A DNA stretch of 64,000 nt from Blastococcus sp. HT6-30 (GTDB taxonomy: Bacteria; Actinomycetota; Actinomycetes; Mycobacteriales; Geodermatophilaceae), in assembly GCF_039729015.1 (NCBI RefSeq), contig NZ_CP155792.1, positions 1,446,001 through 1,510,000 on the forward strand, read 5' to 3'. Numbering within the stretch: the first letter of the stretch is position 1; every line of letters starts with the position of its first letter. The position numbers were made by a program, and so were the translations under genes. The notes beneath the pieces were generated by a model. That model was not told the origin of the DNA. It saw nothing but the letters and a program-made list of their open reading frames with translations, and did not search any database. Shown piece after piece: positions 15,997 to 27,624 of this stretch.

Positions 15997-16902
15997 ATGG
16001 CCCGTGGTCTCGGCAAGCGCCCGCGCACGTCCCTCGCCGGCACGGCGGTCCTCGTCACCGGGGCCGCCCGGGGCATCGGTGCGGAGCTGGCCCGCAAGGC
16101 GGCCGCCCGCGGCGCCCGCGTGGCGCTGGTGGGCCTGGAGCCCGGGCAGCTGGCCGCCGTCGCCGACGAGCTCGGGCCCGAGCACCTGTGGGTGGAGGCG
16201 GACGTGACGGACGCGGACGCGCTCCAGGCCGCCGTCCAGCGCACCGTGGACACCTTCGGCGGGCTGGACGTCGTCGTCGCGAATGCCGGCATCGCGCCGC
16301 TCACGACGGTGATGACGTCGTCGGCGCACGCGCTGGCCCGCACCGTCGAGGTCAACCTGATCGGCACCATGCTCACCGCCCACGCGGCGCTGCCGGAGAT
16401 CGCGAAGCGGAGGGGGCACGTGCTGCTGGTCAGCTCGGCCGCGGCGTTCACCGTGCTGCCCGGCATGAGCGCGTACTGCGCGTCCAAGGCGGGCGTGGAG
16501 CGGTTCGGGGACGCGCTGCGCCTGGAGGTCGCCCACCGCGGGGTCACCGTGGCCAGCGCGCACCCCACCTGGATCGACACAGACCTGGTCCGTGACACCG
16601 AGGCGGCGCTGCCCACGTTCGCCGCGACCCGCAGGCAGCTGCCGGGGCCGCTGGGCGCCTACACCTCGGTCGAGGCGTGCGCGGAGGCGCTGGTGGACAA
16701 CCTGGAGACCCGCGGCCGCCGCGTCTTCGTGCCCCGCTCGGTCGGCACGGTCGCCGCACTCCGGCAGCTCGTGACCGGTGTCGTCGCGGAGAAGCTGGCC
16801 ACGGCCGTCTCGGCGAAGCGGGTGCCGCAGCTCGAGCGCGACATCGCGGCGCTGGGGGGGCAGGAGTTCGGGGTCCACTCCGTGGGCGACCGCACCACGT
16901 AG
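15997..16902 (+). CDS. short-chain dehydrogenase/reductase
   Basis: 301 aa from ATG 15997, behind GGAGGAGC at 7 nt. Classical SDR: TGAARGIG cofactor loop, NAG at VVVANAGIAP, catalytic Ser in VSSAAAF and YCASK. Acidic or basic selectors are not clear, so NAD or NADP use is open. The C-terminal extension past residue 230 is typical of the larger mycobacterial SDRs near monooxygenases. It is divergent from the Baeyer-Villiger gene and shares its operators, so it would oxidise the alcohol released after ester cleavage or form the ketone substrate. Confidence 0.87.
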   Translation: MARGLGKRPRTSLAGTAVLVTGAARGIGAELARKAAARGARVALVGLEPGQLAAVADELGPEHLWVEADVTDADALQAAVQRTVDTFGGLDVVVANAGIAPLTTVMTSSAHALARTVEVNLIGTMLTAHAALPEIAKRRGHVLLVSSAAAFTVLPGMSAYCASKAGVERFGDALRLEVAHRGVTVASAHPTWIDTDLVRDTEAALPTFAATRRQLPGPLGAYTSVEACAEALVDNLETRGRRVFVPRSVGTVAALRQLVTGVVAEKLATAVSAKRVPQLERDIAALGGQEFGVHSVGDRTT

Positions 16903-16912
16903 GGGCAGGGCG

Positions 16913-18388
16913 TCAGCGGGTCCAGCGGCCGGCGCGGTCGACGGCGTCCTTCCAGCGGTCGTGCCGGCCGTCTCCCCGGGCGCCCGACGTCGGCTCGAAC
17001 CGCCGGTCCAGCGTCCAGGTGGCCCGCAGCTCGTCGGTGCTGGCCCAGACGCCGGTGCCCAGGCCGGCGAGGAACGCCGCGCCGAGCGCCGTCGTCTCGG
17101 TCACCTGCGGGCGCCGCACCGGCACGCCGAGCTGGTCGGCCTGCAGCTGCAGGAGCAGGTCGTTGGCGCTCGCCCCGCCGTCGGCCGACAGCTCGGGCAC
17201 CTCCAGCCCGGCCTCGTCGACCATCACGTCGACGACGTCGCGCACCTCGAAGGCGATCGCCTCCAGCGTGGCACGGGCGATGTGCGCGCGGGCGGTGCCC
17301 CGCGTGAGACCGAGGATCGCGCCGCGGGCGTGCGGGTCCCAGTGCGGTGCGCCCATGCCGGTGAGCGCAGGCACGAAGACGACGTCGCCCGAGTCGGGCA
17401 CCGTGCGGGCGAGCCCCTCGATCTCCTTCGCGGAGTCGATCAGGCCCAGCCCGTCCCGCAGCCACTGGACGGCGGCACCGGTCACGAAGATGGCGCCCTC
17501 GAGCGCGTAGACCAGCCCGTCGCCGAGGTCCCAGGCGACCGTGGTGAGCAGGCCGGCGTCGGAGCGCACGATGTCCGATCCGGTGTTGGTCAGGACGAAG
17601 GAGCCGGTGCCGTAGGTGCACTTGCTCATCCCGGGCGAGTAGCACGCCTGCCCGAACAGCGCGGCCTGCTGGTCGCCGGCGATGCCGGCGATCGGCAGTG
17701 ACAGGCCGAGGAAGGCGTCGGGATCGGTGGTGCCGGCGACGCCCGAGCTCGGCACCACCTCGGGGAGCGCGGAGCGGGGGACGTCGAACAGGTCACACAG
17801 CTCGTCGGACCAGGCCCCCTTCTCCAGGTCGAAGAGCAGGGTGCGGCTGGCGTTGGTCGGGTCGGTGACGTGCGCGGCGCCGCCGGTGAGCCGGGCGATC
17901 ACGTAGGAGTCGACCGTGCCCAGCACCAGCGAGCCGTCGCGGACACCCGACCACAGCCGCGGCTCGTGCTCGGCCAGCCAGGCGAACTTCGTCCCGGTGA
18001 AGTAGGGGTCCAGCCGGAGCCCGGTCATCCGCGCGACCTGCTCCTCGACGCCCTCGTTCCGCAGCCGGTCGCAGATCTGCGTGGTGCGACGGTCCTGCCA
18101 GACGATCGCCGGGCGGGGGGAGCGCAGCGTGCGCCGGTCCCAGACGACGGCGGTCTCCCGCTGGTCGGTGAGCCCGATGCAGGTGGGCTGCTGCTCGCTG
18201 CCGGCCAGCGCCTCGCGGCAGGCCGCCACCGTCGCCGTCCAGATGTCGTCGGGCTCGTGCTCCACCCAGCCCGGGCGCGGGAACAGCTGCGCGAACTCGC
18301 GGTAGCCGCGGGACAGGACGTCGCCCCGCTCGCCCACGACCAGCGCGGTCACCCCGGTGGTCCCTGCATCGATGGCCAGTACCGGCAT
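16913..18388 (-). CDS. glpK: glycerol kinase
   Basis: 491 aa, ATG start. FGGY kinase signatures: N-terminal AIDAGTTGVTALV, the DQRETAVVWD segment that contacts glycerol, catalytic Asp region AGDQQAALFGQ, GTGSFVL, and C-terminal DGGASANDLLLQ. It phosphorylates glycerol to glycerol-3-phosphate, feeding glycolysis and phospholipid synthesis. No glpF or glpD lies next to it. Ten nt separate its stop from the convergent SDR stop, with no clear terminator. Length and motifs are normal for the family. Confidence 0.92.
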   Translation of the reverse strand: MPVLAIDAGTTGVTALVVGERGDVLSRGYREFAQLFPRPGWVEHEPDDIWTATVAACREALAGSEQQPTCIGLTDQRETAVVWDRRTLRSPRPAIVWQDRRTTQICDRLRNEGVEEQVARMTGLRLDPYFTGTKFAWLAEHEPRLWSGVRDGSLVLGTVDSYVIARLTGGAAHVTDPTNASRTLLFDLEKGAWSDELCDLFDVPRSALPEVVPSSGVAGTTDPDAFLGLSLPIAGIAGDQQAALFGQACYSPGMSKCTYGTGSFVLTNTGSDIVRSDAGLLTTVAWDLGDGLVYALEGAIFVTGAAVQWLRDGLGLIDSAKEIEGLARTVPDSGDVVFVPALTGMGAPHWDPHARGAILGLTRGTARAHIARATLEAIAFEVRDVVDVMVDEAGLEVPELSADGGASANDLLLQLQADQLGVPVRRPQVTETTALGAAFLAGLGTGVWASTDELRATWTLDRRFEPTSGARGDGRHDRWKDAVDRAGRWTR

Positions 18389-18470
18389 GGGAGCACCGTA
18401 GCCCGGCCGGCGGCGGCGACCGGCGCGGTCGGCGGCTCCGCGCGACCGGCGGATGACCGCTGGGGCCGCC

Positions 18471-18476
18471 TACGGT
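18471..18476 (+). promoter_or_regulatory. -10 box of a leaderless promoter (RNase AS gene)
   Basis: TACGGT ends 6 nt before the GTG at 18483, without a Shine-Dalgarno sequence. Confidence 0.5.
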
Positions 18477-18482
18477 GGGGCG

Positions 18483-18968
18483 GTGCGGCGCTTCTTCTAC
18501 GACACCGAGTTCATCGAGGACGGCACGACGATCGACCTGGTGTCGATCGGCGTCGTGGACGAGACCGGACGCGAGTTCTACGCGGTGAGCACGGAGTTCG
18601 ACCCGGACCGGGCCATCCCGTGGGTGCGCCGGAACGTGCTCGACCAGCTGCCGCCACCGGCGGACCGGGCGTGGCGCAGCCGGGAACGGATCCGCGACGA
18701 CCTCCTCGCCTTCCTCACCGGCCCGGGCGAGGAGATCGAGCTGTGGGCGTGGTTCGCCGCCTACGACCACGTGGCGCTGTGCCAGCTGTGGGGCGCGATG
18801 CCCGCGCTGCCCCGGCCGATCCCCCGGTTCACCCGCGAGCTGCGGCAGCGCTGGGACGACCGGGGGCAGCCGGCGCTGCCGCCCAAGCCCGCCGGAACCC
18901 ACGACGCACTGGTCGACGCCCGGTACAACCTGGCCCGCTGGCAGGCGATCGAGGCCGCCGGCAGCTGA
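18483..18968 (+). CDS. 3'-to-5' exoribonuclease, RNase AS type
   Basis: 161 aa from a leaderless GTG. DEDD-type nuclease: RFFYDTEFIEDG carries the first Asp-x-Glu pair, WFAAYDHVAL the third acid, and THDALVDARYNLARW the final His-x4-Asp. Rv2179c, the mycobacterial RNase AS, has the same length, motifs and place just before aroG; that enzyme is a dimer that prefers poly(A) RNA. The cell role is RNA 3'-end processing in the cytosol. The first two residues differ from the usual MRYFYD only slightly (VRRFFYD). Confidence 0.9.
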   Translation: MRRFFYDTEFIEDGTTIDLVSIGVVDETGREFYAVSTEFDPDRAIPWVRRNVLDQLPPPADRAWRSRERIRDDLLAFLTGPGEEIELWAWFAAYDHVALCQLWGAMPALPRPIPRFTRELRQRWDDRGQPALPPKPAGTHDALVDARYNLARWQAIEAAGS

Positions 18969-18999
18969 CCGGCCGTTCGCGGCCGGCCGGAGCCGAACC

Positions 19000-19248
19000 G
19001 AGCGTGTGCGCGCCGGCCAGCGCGGCCCGCAGCCCGTCGCCGTCGGCGTAGCCCCCGGGTTTCGCCGCGACCTCCGCGCCGGGCAGCCGGGGCGCGCGGC
19101 CGGGATCACGGACGACCAGCCGCAGCCGTGCCCCGGCCGCGGCCAGCCGGGCGGCGACCCGGCCGCCGAGCGCGCCCGTGGCACCGGTCACGGCGACCGT
19201 GCGCGAAGGGCTGGACGGGGCGGAGACCTGGGGCATCATCTGCGGCAC
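19000..19248 (-). pseudogene. N-terminal remnant of an NmrA-like NAD(P)-binding protein
   Basis: About 83 codons from ATG 19248 encode a good Rossmann start: TVAVTGATGALGGRVAARL and LRLVVRDPGRAPRLP, then YADGDGLRAALAGAHTL, which is where family members continue with a long domain. Here the similarity stops near 19000 and the frame runs into antisense of the RNase AS gene. About two thirds of the expected ~280 aa is missing. It lies back to back with the broken phosphofructokinase, which suggests this short region is decaying. It could still be translated as a fragment. Confidence 0.6.
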
Positions 19249-19286
19249 AACCCGGGTGCCACCCGGGCGCTTGCCCGGAGGAACGC

Positions 19287-22667
<3,381 letters not shown>

Positions 22668-22720
22668 CCCGGCCGCCGCGCCCGTGATCGCCTCGCACCG
22701 GTGGCTGCTCGGACCGCACG

Positions 22721-22747
22721 GACAGCAGCCGTGGCTGCGTGGTGATC
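22721..22747 (+). repeat. direct repeat, left copy, flanking the truncated DUF559-like gene
   Basis: GACAGCAGCCG...GCGTGGTGATC. A close copy (GACAGCCG...GCGTGGTGATC) lies at 23417-23440 in the same orientation, about 690 bp away. Confidence 0.5.
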
Positions 22748-23387
22748 ACGCGGCCAGGGCGCGGTCCCCGTGCCAGACGCCGTCGTACTCGACCGCGAGC
22801 CGCTGCTCGGGGTAGCCGGAGTCGACGCGGGCGACGAACCGCTTCTGCTGCCGGATCTCGTACTGCGTCACCGGCGCGGGGAGCCCGGCGCGGTGCAGCA
22901 GCAGGCGGAGCCGGGTCTCCTGCGGCGACTCCGCCAGCCCGTCGGCGAGCGCGGCGACCTCGCGGGCCTGCCGGCTGCCACGGCACCGCGGGAGGCTCCG
23001 CGCCGCGTGCCTGACTTCGTCGAGGAAGGCGACCCGGTGCTGCACCAGACGGTCGAGCAGCACGACGGCGTCGTCGGTCGGCCCACGACGGATGAGGTCC
23101 AGCGCGGTCCGCGTCCTCCCGGTGAACACGAAGGTGCCGTCGCCCACCAGGTCGCCGATCGTGGTCGCCGTCCGCACCGTGACGCCGACCCCCGGGTTCC
23201 ACCGGACGCTCGGCGGGAGGACCACCTCGACCGGATCCGCCGGTCCCGCGAACGGCCCGCGCGTGCTCCACAGGGTGGCGGCGGTGAGACCGCCCAGCGC
23301 TGCCGTCGGAGGAGCGCACGGCTGCACGGCAGCCTGCCCGTTTTCCGGAGCTGCGCCGCGGGCGCCGTCCACAGGCGTGATCAGCAC
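22746..23387 (-). CDS. AbiEi/DUF559-like protein, C-terminally truncated
   Basis: 213 aa, GTG start. The middle (LVQHRVAFLDEVRHAARSL and ESPQETRLRLLLHRAGLPAP) and the endonuclease-like end (VARVDSGYPEQRLAVEYDGV) are typical of the DUF559 proteins common in high-GC actinobacteria, whose fold resembles very-short-patch-repair nucleases. Here the protein stops right after EYDGVWHGDRALAA, where relatives continue for about 50 residues with the rest of the nuclease core. It is flanked by two direct repeats, the left one touching the stop codon. Probably inactive as a nuclease. Confidence 0.7.
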   Translation of the reverse strand: MLITPVDGARGAAPENGQAAVQPCAPPTAALGGLTAATLWSTRGPFAGPADPVEVVLPPSVRWNPGVGVTVRTATTIGDLVGDGTFVFTGRTRTALDLIRRGPTDDAVVLLDRLVQHRVAFLDEVRHAARSLPRCRGSRQAREVAALADGLAESPQETRLRLLLHRAGLPAPVTQYEIRQQKRFVARVDSGYPEQRLAVEYDGVWHGDRALAA

Positions 23388-23416
23388 GCCCCCACGGCTG
23401 CCCGGAGGCCGGGATC

Positions 23417-23440
23417 GACAGCCGCTGGTGCGTGGTGATC
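23417..23440 (+). repeat. direct repeat, right copy
   Basis: Counterpart of the repeat at 22721-22747; both end in GCGTGGTGATC. Confidence 0.5.
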
Positions 23441-23478
23441 CGGGGGCCGGCGGTCAGGCCGTCGCGGGCCCTCCCGTC

Positions 23479-24378
23479 TCAGTCGCCGATCAGCGAGTTC
23501 AGCAGCTCGATGTCGGCGGCGTGGCCACCGCACGGGTCGCCGTCGCGCAGGCTCGGCGTCTCCACGACCATGGGCACCCCGGCCGTCGTGCGGTGGCGCA
23601 GCAGCTCGGCGAACGGGCCGGTGCCGTAGGGGCCGGAGCCGATGGCGCCCTCGCCGATCGTGGTGTGCCGGTCGCGCTTGGAGCCGCACTCGTCGAGCGA
23701 GTCGTTGACGTGCACCAGGCCCAGCCGGCCGGGGCCGACGCTGGCCTCCAGCGCGTCCAGCGTCGCCGTCATCCCGCCGGGGACCGACAGGTCGTGCCCG
23801 GCGGCCCAGGCGTGGCAGGTGTCGAAGCAGACGCCGACCAGCGGGTGGTCCTCCAGGGCCGCGAAGTACGGGCCCAGGTCCTCGACGGTGGCGGCCAGGG
23901 CCTTGCCGCCACCGGCGGTCGGCTCGATCAGCAGGCGGGGGCCGGCGGGATCCGCCGCCTCCAGCACCGGCAGCAGCCGCTCGTGCAGCTGGCGCAGGGC
24001 GGAGTCGTAGCGGTCCTCGCCGACGGCGGAGCCGGCGTGCACGACGACGCCCCGGCAGCCCAGCTGCGCACCGCGCCGCAGGTTGTGCGCGATCGAGGCG
24101 ATGGACTGATCGACGGTGGCCTCGGTGGGGGAGCCGACGTTCACCAGGAACGGCGTGTGGATGAACGACGGCACGCCGCGCTCGGTGCAGCCGGCGGTGA
24201 ACAGGGCGTCCTGCTTCGGATCGCCGTCGGTCAGCTTCCAGCCGCGGGGGTTGCCCACGAAGACCTGGACGGCGCGCGCGGCGACGGCGTCGGTGTAGGC
24301 GAGCCCACCCTTGGCCAGCCCGCCCTTGATCTGGATGTGCGCGCCGACGCGAGGCACACCGGGGGAGGTGTTCGACAA
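23479..24378 (-). CDS. nfo: endonuclease IV (AP endonuclease)
   Basis: 299 aa as drawn from TTG 24378; a GTG at residue 8 (VPRVGAHIQIKGG) is an alternative, and neither has a ribosome site. TIM-barrel metal ligands are in place: VVVHAGSAVG, LLIEPTAGGGK, CFDTCHAWAAGHD, LVHVNDSLD, KRDRHTTIGEG and VVETPS. It cuts the backbone 5' to abasic sites with three zinc ions, in base-excision repair. The PASTA kinase gene ends 12 nt upstream, so it is probably read from that transcript. Confidence 0.92.
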   Translation of the reverse strand: MSNTSPGVPRVGAHIQIKGGLAKGGLAYTDAVAARAVQVFVGNPRGWKLTDGDPKQDALFTAGCTERGVPSFIHTPFLVNVGSPTEATVDQSIASIAHNLRRGAQLGCRGVVVHAGSAVGEDRYDSALRQLHERLLPVLEAADPAGPRLLIEPTAGGGKALAATVEDLGPYFAALEDHPLVGVCFDTCHAWAAGHDLSVPGGMTATLDALEASVGPGRLGLVHVNDSLDECGSKRDRHTTIGEGAIGSGPYGTGPFAELLRHRTTAGVPMVVETPSLRDGDPCGGHAADIELLNSLIGD

Positions 24379-24390
24379 AGGAGGAGGCGC

Positions 24391-26376
24391 CTATCCGAAG
24401 GTGAGGAGGATGGTGATCTCGGTGCCCTTCTCGACGGTCTCCCCGGGCTTGATGCTCTGCCGGAAGACCCGGTCGCCGAAGAACCGGGTGGACTCCACCT
24501 GCAGGCCCGCGCCCTGCAGGGTGGCGATGGCCTCCGCCTCGGGCATGTCCACGACGTCCGGGACGGTGACCAGCGGGACGCCCGCCGAGACCTGGATCCG
24601 CACGGTGCTGCCGTAGGGCACCGGGCCGGACGCGGGCCCGGGCTCGACGGCCATGACCTCGCCGACGTCCACCGCGTCGGTGCGGCCGTCCTCGGCCCGC
24701 TGCACGGTGAAGCCCAGCGCCTCCAGGTTGCGCGTCGCCTGCTCCGGGCTCTGCCCGGTCACGTCGGGCACCGCGACGGGCGCCCGGCCCTGGCTCACCA
24801 CGACGGTGACGACCTGGTCGCGCTTGAGCTGGGTCCCCGCGGGCGGGTCGAAGCCGATGACCATGCCCGGGGGCACGGTGTCGTCGTAGTCCTCGCCGCG
24901 GGTGATCTGGACGGGCAGCTGCTCCTGGATCGCCGCCTCGGCCTCCTCCACGGGGCGCCCGACGAGGTCGGGAGAGACGACGTAGCGCTCGGGGCCCTTG
25001 GAGACGACGACGCGGACGTCGGTGCCGCGGATCACCGAGCCCGAGGCCGGGTCGGTGGCGATGACCTGCCCGTCGGGCACCGTCTCGCTCCACTCGGAGA
25101 CCACCGGGTCGGGGTCGAGGCCGGCGTCCTGGAGGAGGTCGATCGCGGCGGCCTCCTCCTTGCCCGCGAGCGACGGGACGTCGGTCCAGCGGCCGGAGCC
25201 CAGCCACCAGCCGACGGCGCCGACGGTGACGGCCATCAGCAGGACGATCGCGATCAACAGGCGGGCCCGGCGGCGCCGGATGTGGTCGGGGACGCCGGGG
25301 CGCGGTCGGGCCGGCCCGGGGCGGCGGCCGTGCACGTCGGTGGTGGGGCCGGCGCCCATGCCCGGCAGCGTGCTGGTGCGGGCGGCGCGAGAGCCCCGCC
25401 CTCCCAGCACCTCGGTGCCGGGGTCGCTGGGGTGCCCGGGCCGCGGGCGGGTCGGGCGGTTGGTGGGCCGCAGGGTGCCGGGGCCCGCGCTGCTCTGCCC
25501 GGTGGGCACCGGGACCGGCTCGACACCGAGGTCCGTGCGGACGTCGGCGAGCTCGGCGAGGAACGCCCCGGCGTCGAGCGGACGGCCGGCGGGGTCGCGC
25601 CGCGTGGTGCGGGCGACCAGTTCGTCGACCTGCCAGGGCAGGCCGGGGACCTCCGCCGACGGTGCGGGGACGTCGTGGTGCACGTGCTGGTAGGCGACGG
25701 CCAGCGGGGTGTCGCCCCCGAACGGTGGGTGCCCGGTGAGCATCTCGTACAGCACGATGCCGGCCGCGTAGATGTCGCTGCGGGCGTCGGCGCGGCCGCG
25801 CTCGAGCTGCTCGGGGGACAGGTAGGCGACGGTGCCGATCAGCACGCCGCCGGTCTGGCTGGTCTGCCCGGTGCCGACGACGGCGCGGGCGAGACCGAAG
25901 TCGGCGACCTTGACCAGGCCGTCGACGCCGATCAGCACGTTCTCGGGCTTGATGTCGCGGTGCACGATGCCGGCCCGGTGGGCGGCCGTGAGCCCGGCGA
26001 GGACCGGCTCGAGCACGGCGAACGCCTCGGCGACGGTGAGCCGGCCGCGCGCGCTCAGCAGGTCGCGCAGCGTGCGGCCGCGCACCAGCTCCATGACCAG
26101 GAAGACCAGCCCCTGGTCGCTGCCCTGGTCGCTGACCCCCACGACGTTGACGTGGCTGAGCATCGCGGCGGCGCGCGCCTCGCGGGTGAACCGGTCGACG
26201 AACGTCGGGTCGTGGGCGAGGTGCTCGGCCATGACCTTGACCGCGACGGTCTTGTGCAGCCGCAGGTCGGTGGCTGCGTAGACGGTGGACATACCGCCAC
26301 GTGCCAGCCGCTCCTCGAGGCGGTAGCGCCCCTCGAGAACGAGGCCGACCACGGGGTCGGTCACGGCGGTGTCCAC
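24391..26376 (-). CDS. pknL: PASTA-domain serine/threonine protein kinase (PknL-like)
   Basis: 661 aa from a leaderless GTG (TACACT 7 nt upstream). Kinase domain 18-285: glycine loop LARGGMSTVY, Lys47, HRDIKPEN (Asp141), DFG at 159-161, GTVAYLSPEQ. A Pro/Arg-rich juxtamembrane stretch leads to one membrane helix (about 372-393) and four extracellular PASTA repeats (396-661). PASTA kinases sense muropeptides or lipid II and phosphorylate division and wall proteins. Gene context (Rv2175c homologue across the hydroxyacid oxidase gene, aroG side) says PknL, although M. tuberculosis PknL has no PASTA repeats. Confidence 0.92.
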   Translation of the reverse strand: MDTAVTDPVVGLVLEGRYRLEERLARGGMSTVYAATDLRLHKTVAVKVMAEHLAHDPTFVDRFTREARAAAMLSHVNVVGVSDQGSDQGLVFLVMELVRGRTLRDLLSARGRLTVAEAFAVLEPVLAGLTAAHRAGIVHRDIKPENVLIGVDGLVKVADFGLARAVVGTGQTSQTGGVLIGTVAYLSPEQLERGRADARSDIYAAGIVLYEMLTGHPPFGGDTPLAVAYQHVHHDVPAPSAEVPGLPWQVDELVARTTRRDPAGRPLDAGAFLAELADVRTDLGVEPVPVPTGQSSAGPGTLRPTNRPTRPRPGHPSDPGTEVLGGRGSRAARTSTLPGMGAGPTTDVHGRRPGPARPRPGVPDHIRRRRARLLIAIVLLMAVTVGAVGWWLGSGRWTDVPSLAGKEEAAAIDLLQDAGLDPDPVVSEWSETVPDGQVIATDPASGSVIRGTDVRVVVSKGPERYVVSPDLVGRPVEEAEAAIQEQLPVQITRGEDYDDTVPPGMVIGFDPPAGTQLKRDQVVTVVVSQGRAPVAVPDVTGQSPEQATRNLEALGFTVQRAEDGRTDAVDVGEVMAVEPGPASGPVPYGSTVRIQVSAGVPLVTVPDVVDMPEAEAIATLQGAGLQVESTRFFGDRVFRQSIKPGETVEKGTEITILLTFG

Positions 26377-26383
26377 CCCGCCG

Positions 26384-26389
26384 AGTGTA
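26384..26389 (-). promoter_or_regulatory. -10 box of a leaderless promoter (pknL)
   Basis: On the minus strand TACACT ends 7 nt before the GTG (26376-26374). Confidence 0.5.
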
Positions 26390-26458
26390 GGAGGGGTACC
26401 GGCCGCCCGGGCCCCACCACGCGGTGCGGGGGGCGGCTGGTACGCCTGGTGCGCGTGG

Positions 26459-27610
26459 TCAGGAGCGCCGGATCACGCCGGCCGGCGTCACGGTGTCCCG
26501 GGGGAGGGAGCGCACGTCGGGCAGGCCGCACAGGACCATCGCGTGCTCCAGCTCGGCGTTCAGCCCGTCGAGGACCCCGGCGACGCCGCGCGCGCCCCCG
26601 GTGGTCAGCCCCCACGCGATGGGCCGCCCGAGGAAGACCGCGTCCGCGCCCAGGGCGAGCGCGGTGAGCACGTCGGAGCCGGAGCGGATGCCGCCGTCGA
26701 CGTAGACCTCGACGTCGTCGCCCACGGCGTCGACCACCTCGGGCAGCGCGTGCGCGCTGGCGACGGCCGGGTCGACCTGGCGGCCGCCGTGGGTGGTGAC
26801 CCAGACGGCGGCTGCGCCGGCCTGCACGCACCGCACCGCATCGTCGCCCCGGAGGACGCCCTTGACCACCACGGGCAGGCCGGAGAGCTCGCCGAAGCGG
26901 GCGATCTCGTCGAACGTCCAGGTCGCCGTCGCCAGGCCGTCGAGGGTCGGCTCCTCGCCCTCGGGCGGGCGGTTGGCCATCCGGACGCCGGCGCGGTGGA
27001 CGAAGTCGTGCCCCATGTCGCGGCGGCGCCGGCCCAGCAGGGGGACGTCGACGGTGAGGACCAGCGCCCGGTAGCCGGCCTCCGCGGCGCGCCGGGCGAG
27101 GTCGTCGGTGTGCCGCTCGGAGTGCAGCCGGTAGAGCTGGAACCACCGCGGGCTGCCGGGCGCGACGGCCGCGACCTCCTCGAGGCTGTGGTTCGCGCTC
27201 GTCGAGACGGTCATCAGGGTGCCGGTGTCGGCGGCGGCGCGGGCGGTGGCCAGCTCGCCCTCGGGGTGGGCCATGGCCTGGTAGGCCCACGGGGCGATGC
27301 CGATCGGGCTGCGCACCGGCGAGCCGAGCAGCTCGGTGCCCAGCTGTGCGGTGCTGAAGCCGCGCAGCACCCGGGGCCGCAGCCGCCACGAGCGCCAGGC
27401 CGCCGTCGCCTCGTTCATCGTCGTCTCGGTCTCGGCGCCGCCGGCGTAGTAGTCGTAGACGGGCTCGGGCAGCAGCTCCCGGGCCCGGATCTCCAGCGCC
27501 TCCAGGTCGAGGTACGGCGGGTCGAGGACCGGGTCCTCCGCGACCTCCGCCCCGGAATCCTGCTGCGGCCGTCCCGGCACCGGGCTGTCGGCTGGTCCGA
27601 TGGTCGCCAT
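26459..27610 (-). CDS. FMN-dependent alpha-hydroxyacid dehydrogenase/oxidase
   Basis: 383 aa from ATG 27610. TIM barrel with FMN motifs: DYYAGGAETETTMNEA, PIGIAPWAYQAMAHPEGE, RWFQLYRL, LVLTVDVPLLGRR, VVKGVLRGDDA, the catalytic THGGRQVD and VYVDGGIRSGSDVLTALALG. The substrate is probably lactate or another 2-hydroxy acid; lactate 2-monooxygenase and mycofactocin-linked relatives are alternatives. Transcribed toward pknL. Its start codon lies within the -10 box of the divergent DNA-binding gene, and vice versa. Confidence 0.87.
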   Translation of the reverse strand: MATIGPADSPVPGRPQQDSGAEVAEDPVLDPPYLDLEALEIRARELLPEPVYDYYAGGAETETTMNEATAAWRSWRLRPRVLRGFSTAQLGTELLGSPVRSPIGIAPWAYQAMAHPEGELATARAAADTGTLMTVSTSANHSLEEVAAVAPGSPRWFQLYRLHSERHTDDLARRAAEAGYRALVLTVDVPLLGRRRRDMGHDFVHRAGVRMANRPPEGEEPTLDGLATATWTFDEIARFGELSGLPVVVKGVLRGDDAVRCVQAGAAAVWVTTHGGRQVDPAVASAHALPEVVDAVGDDVEVYVDGGIRSGSDVLTALALGADAVFLGRPIAWGLTTGGARGVAGVLDGLNAELEHAMVLCGLPDVRSLPRDTVTPAGVIRRS

Positions 27611-27624
27611 AGGCTCGGAGTCTA
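27610..27624. promoter_or_regulatory. interlocked divergent leaderless promoters
   Basis: Plus strand: TAGGCT (27610-27615), 8 nt, ATG 27624. Minus strand: TAGACT (27624-27619), 8 nt, ATG 27610-27608. Each -10 box overlaps the other gene's start codon by one base, and the predicted starts are about 14 bp apart. Confidence 0.6.

Noticed and set aside
15949..15997. TTG start of the SDR gene inside the operator
   Set aside because: ATG 15997 has a good ribosome site at the right distance and matches the family N-terminus.
24376..24387. CAAAGGAGGAGG looking like a strong plus-strand ribosome site
   Set aside because: No plausible plus-strand gene follows; it lies between two minus-strand genes.
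23092..26667. Plus-strand open frame of 1191 codons opposite nfo and pknL
   Set aside because: It is antisense to two clear genes and has no domain; high GC leaves such frames open by chance.
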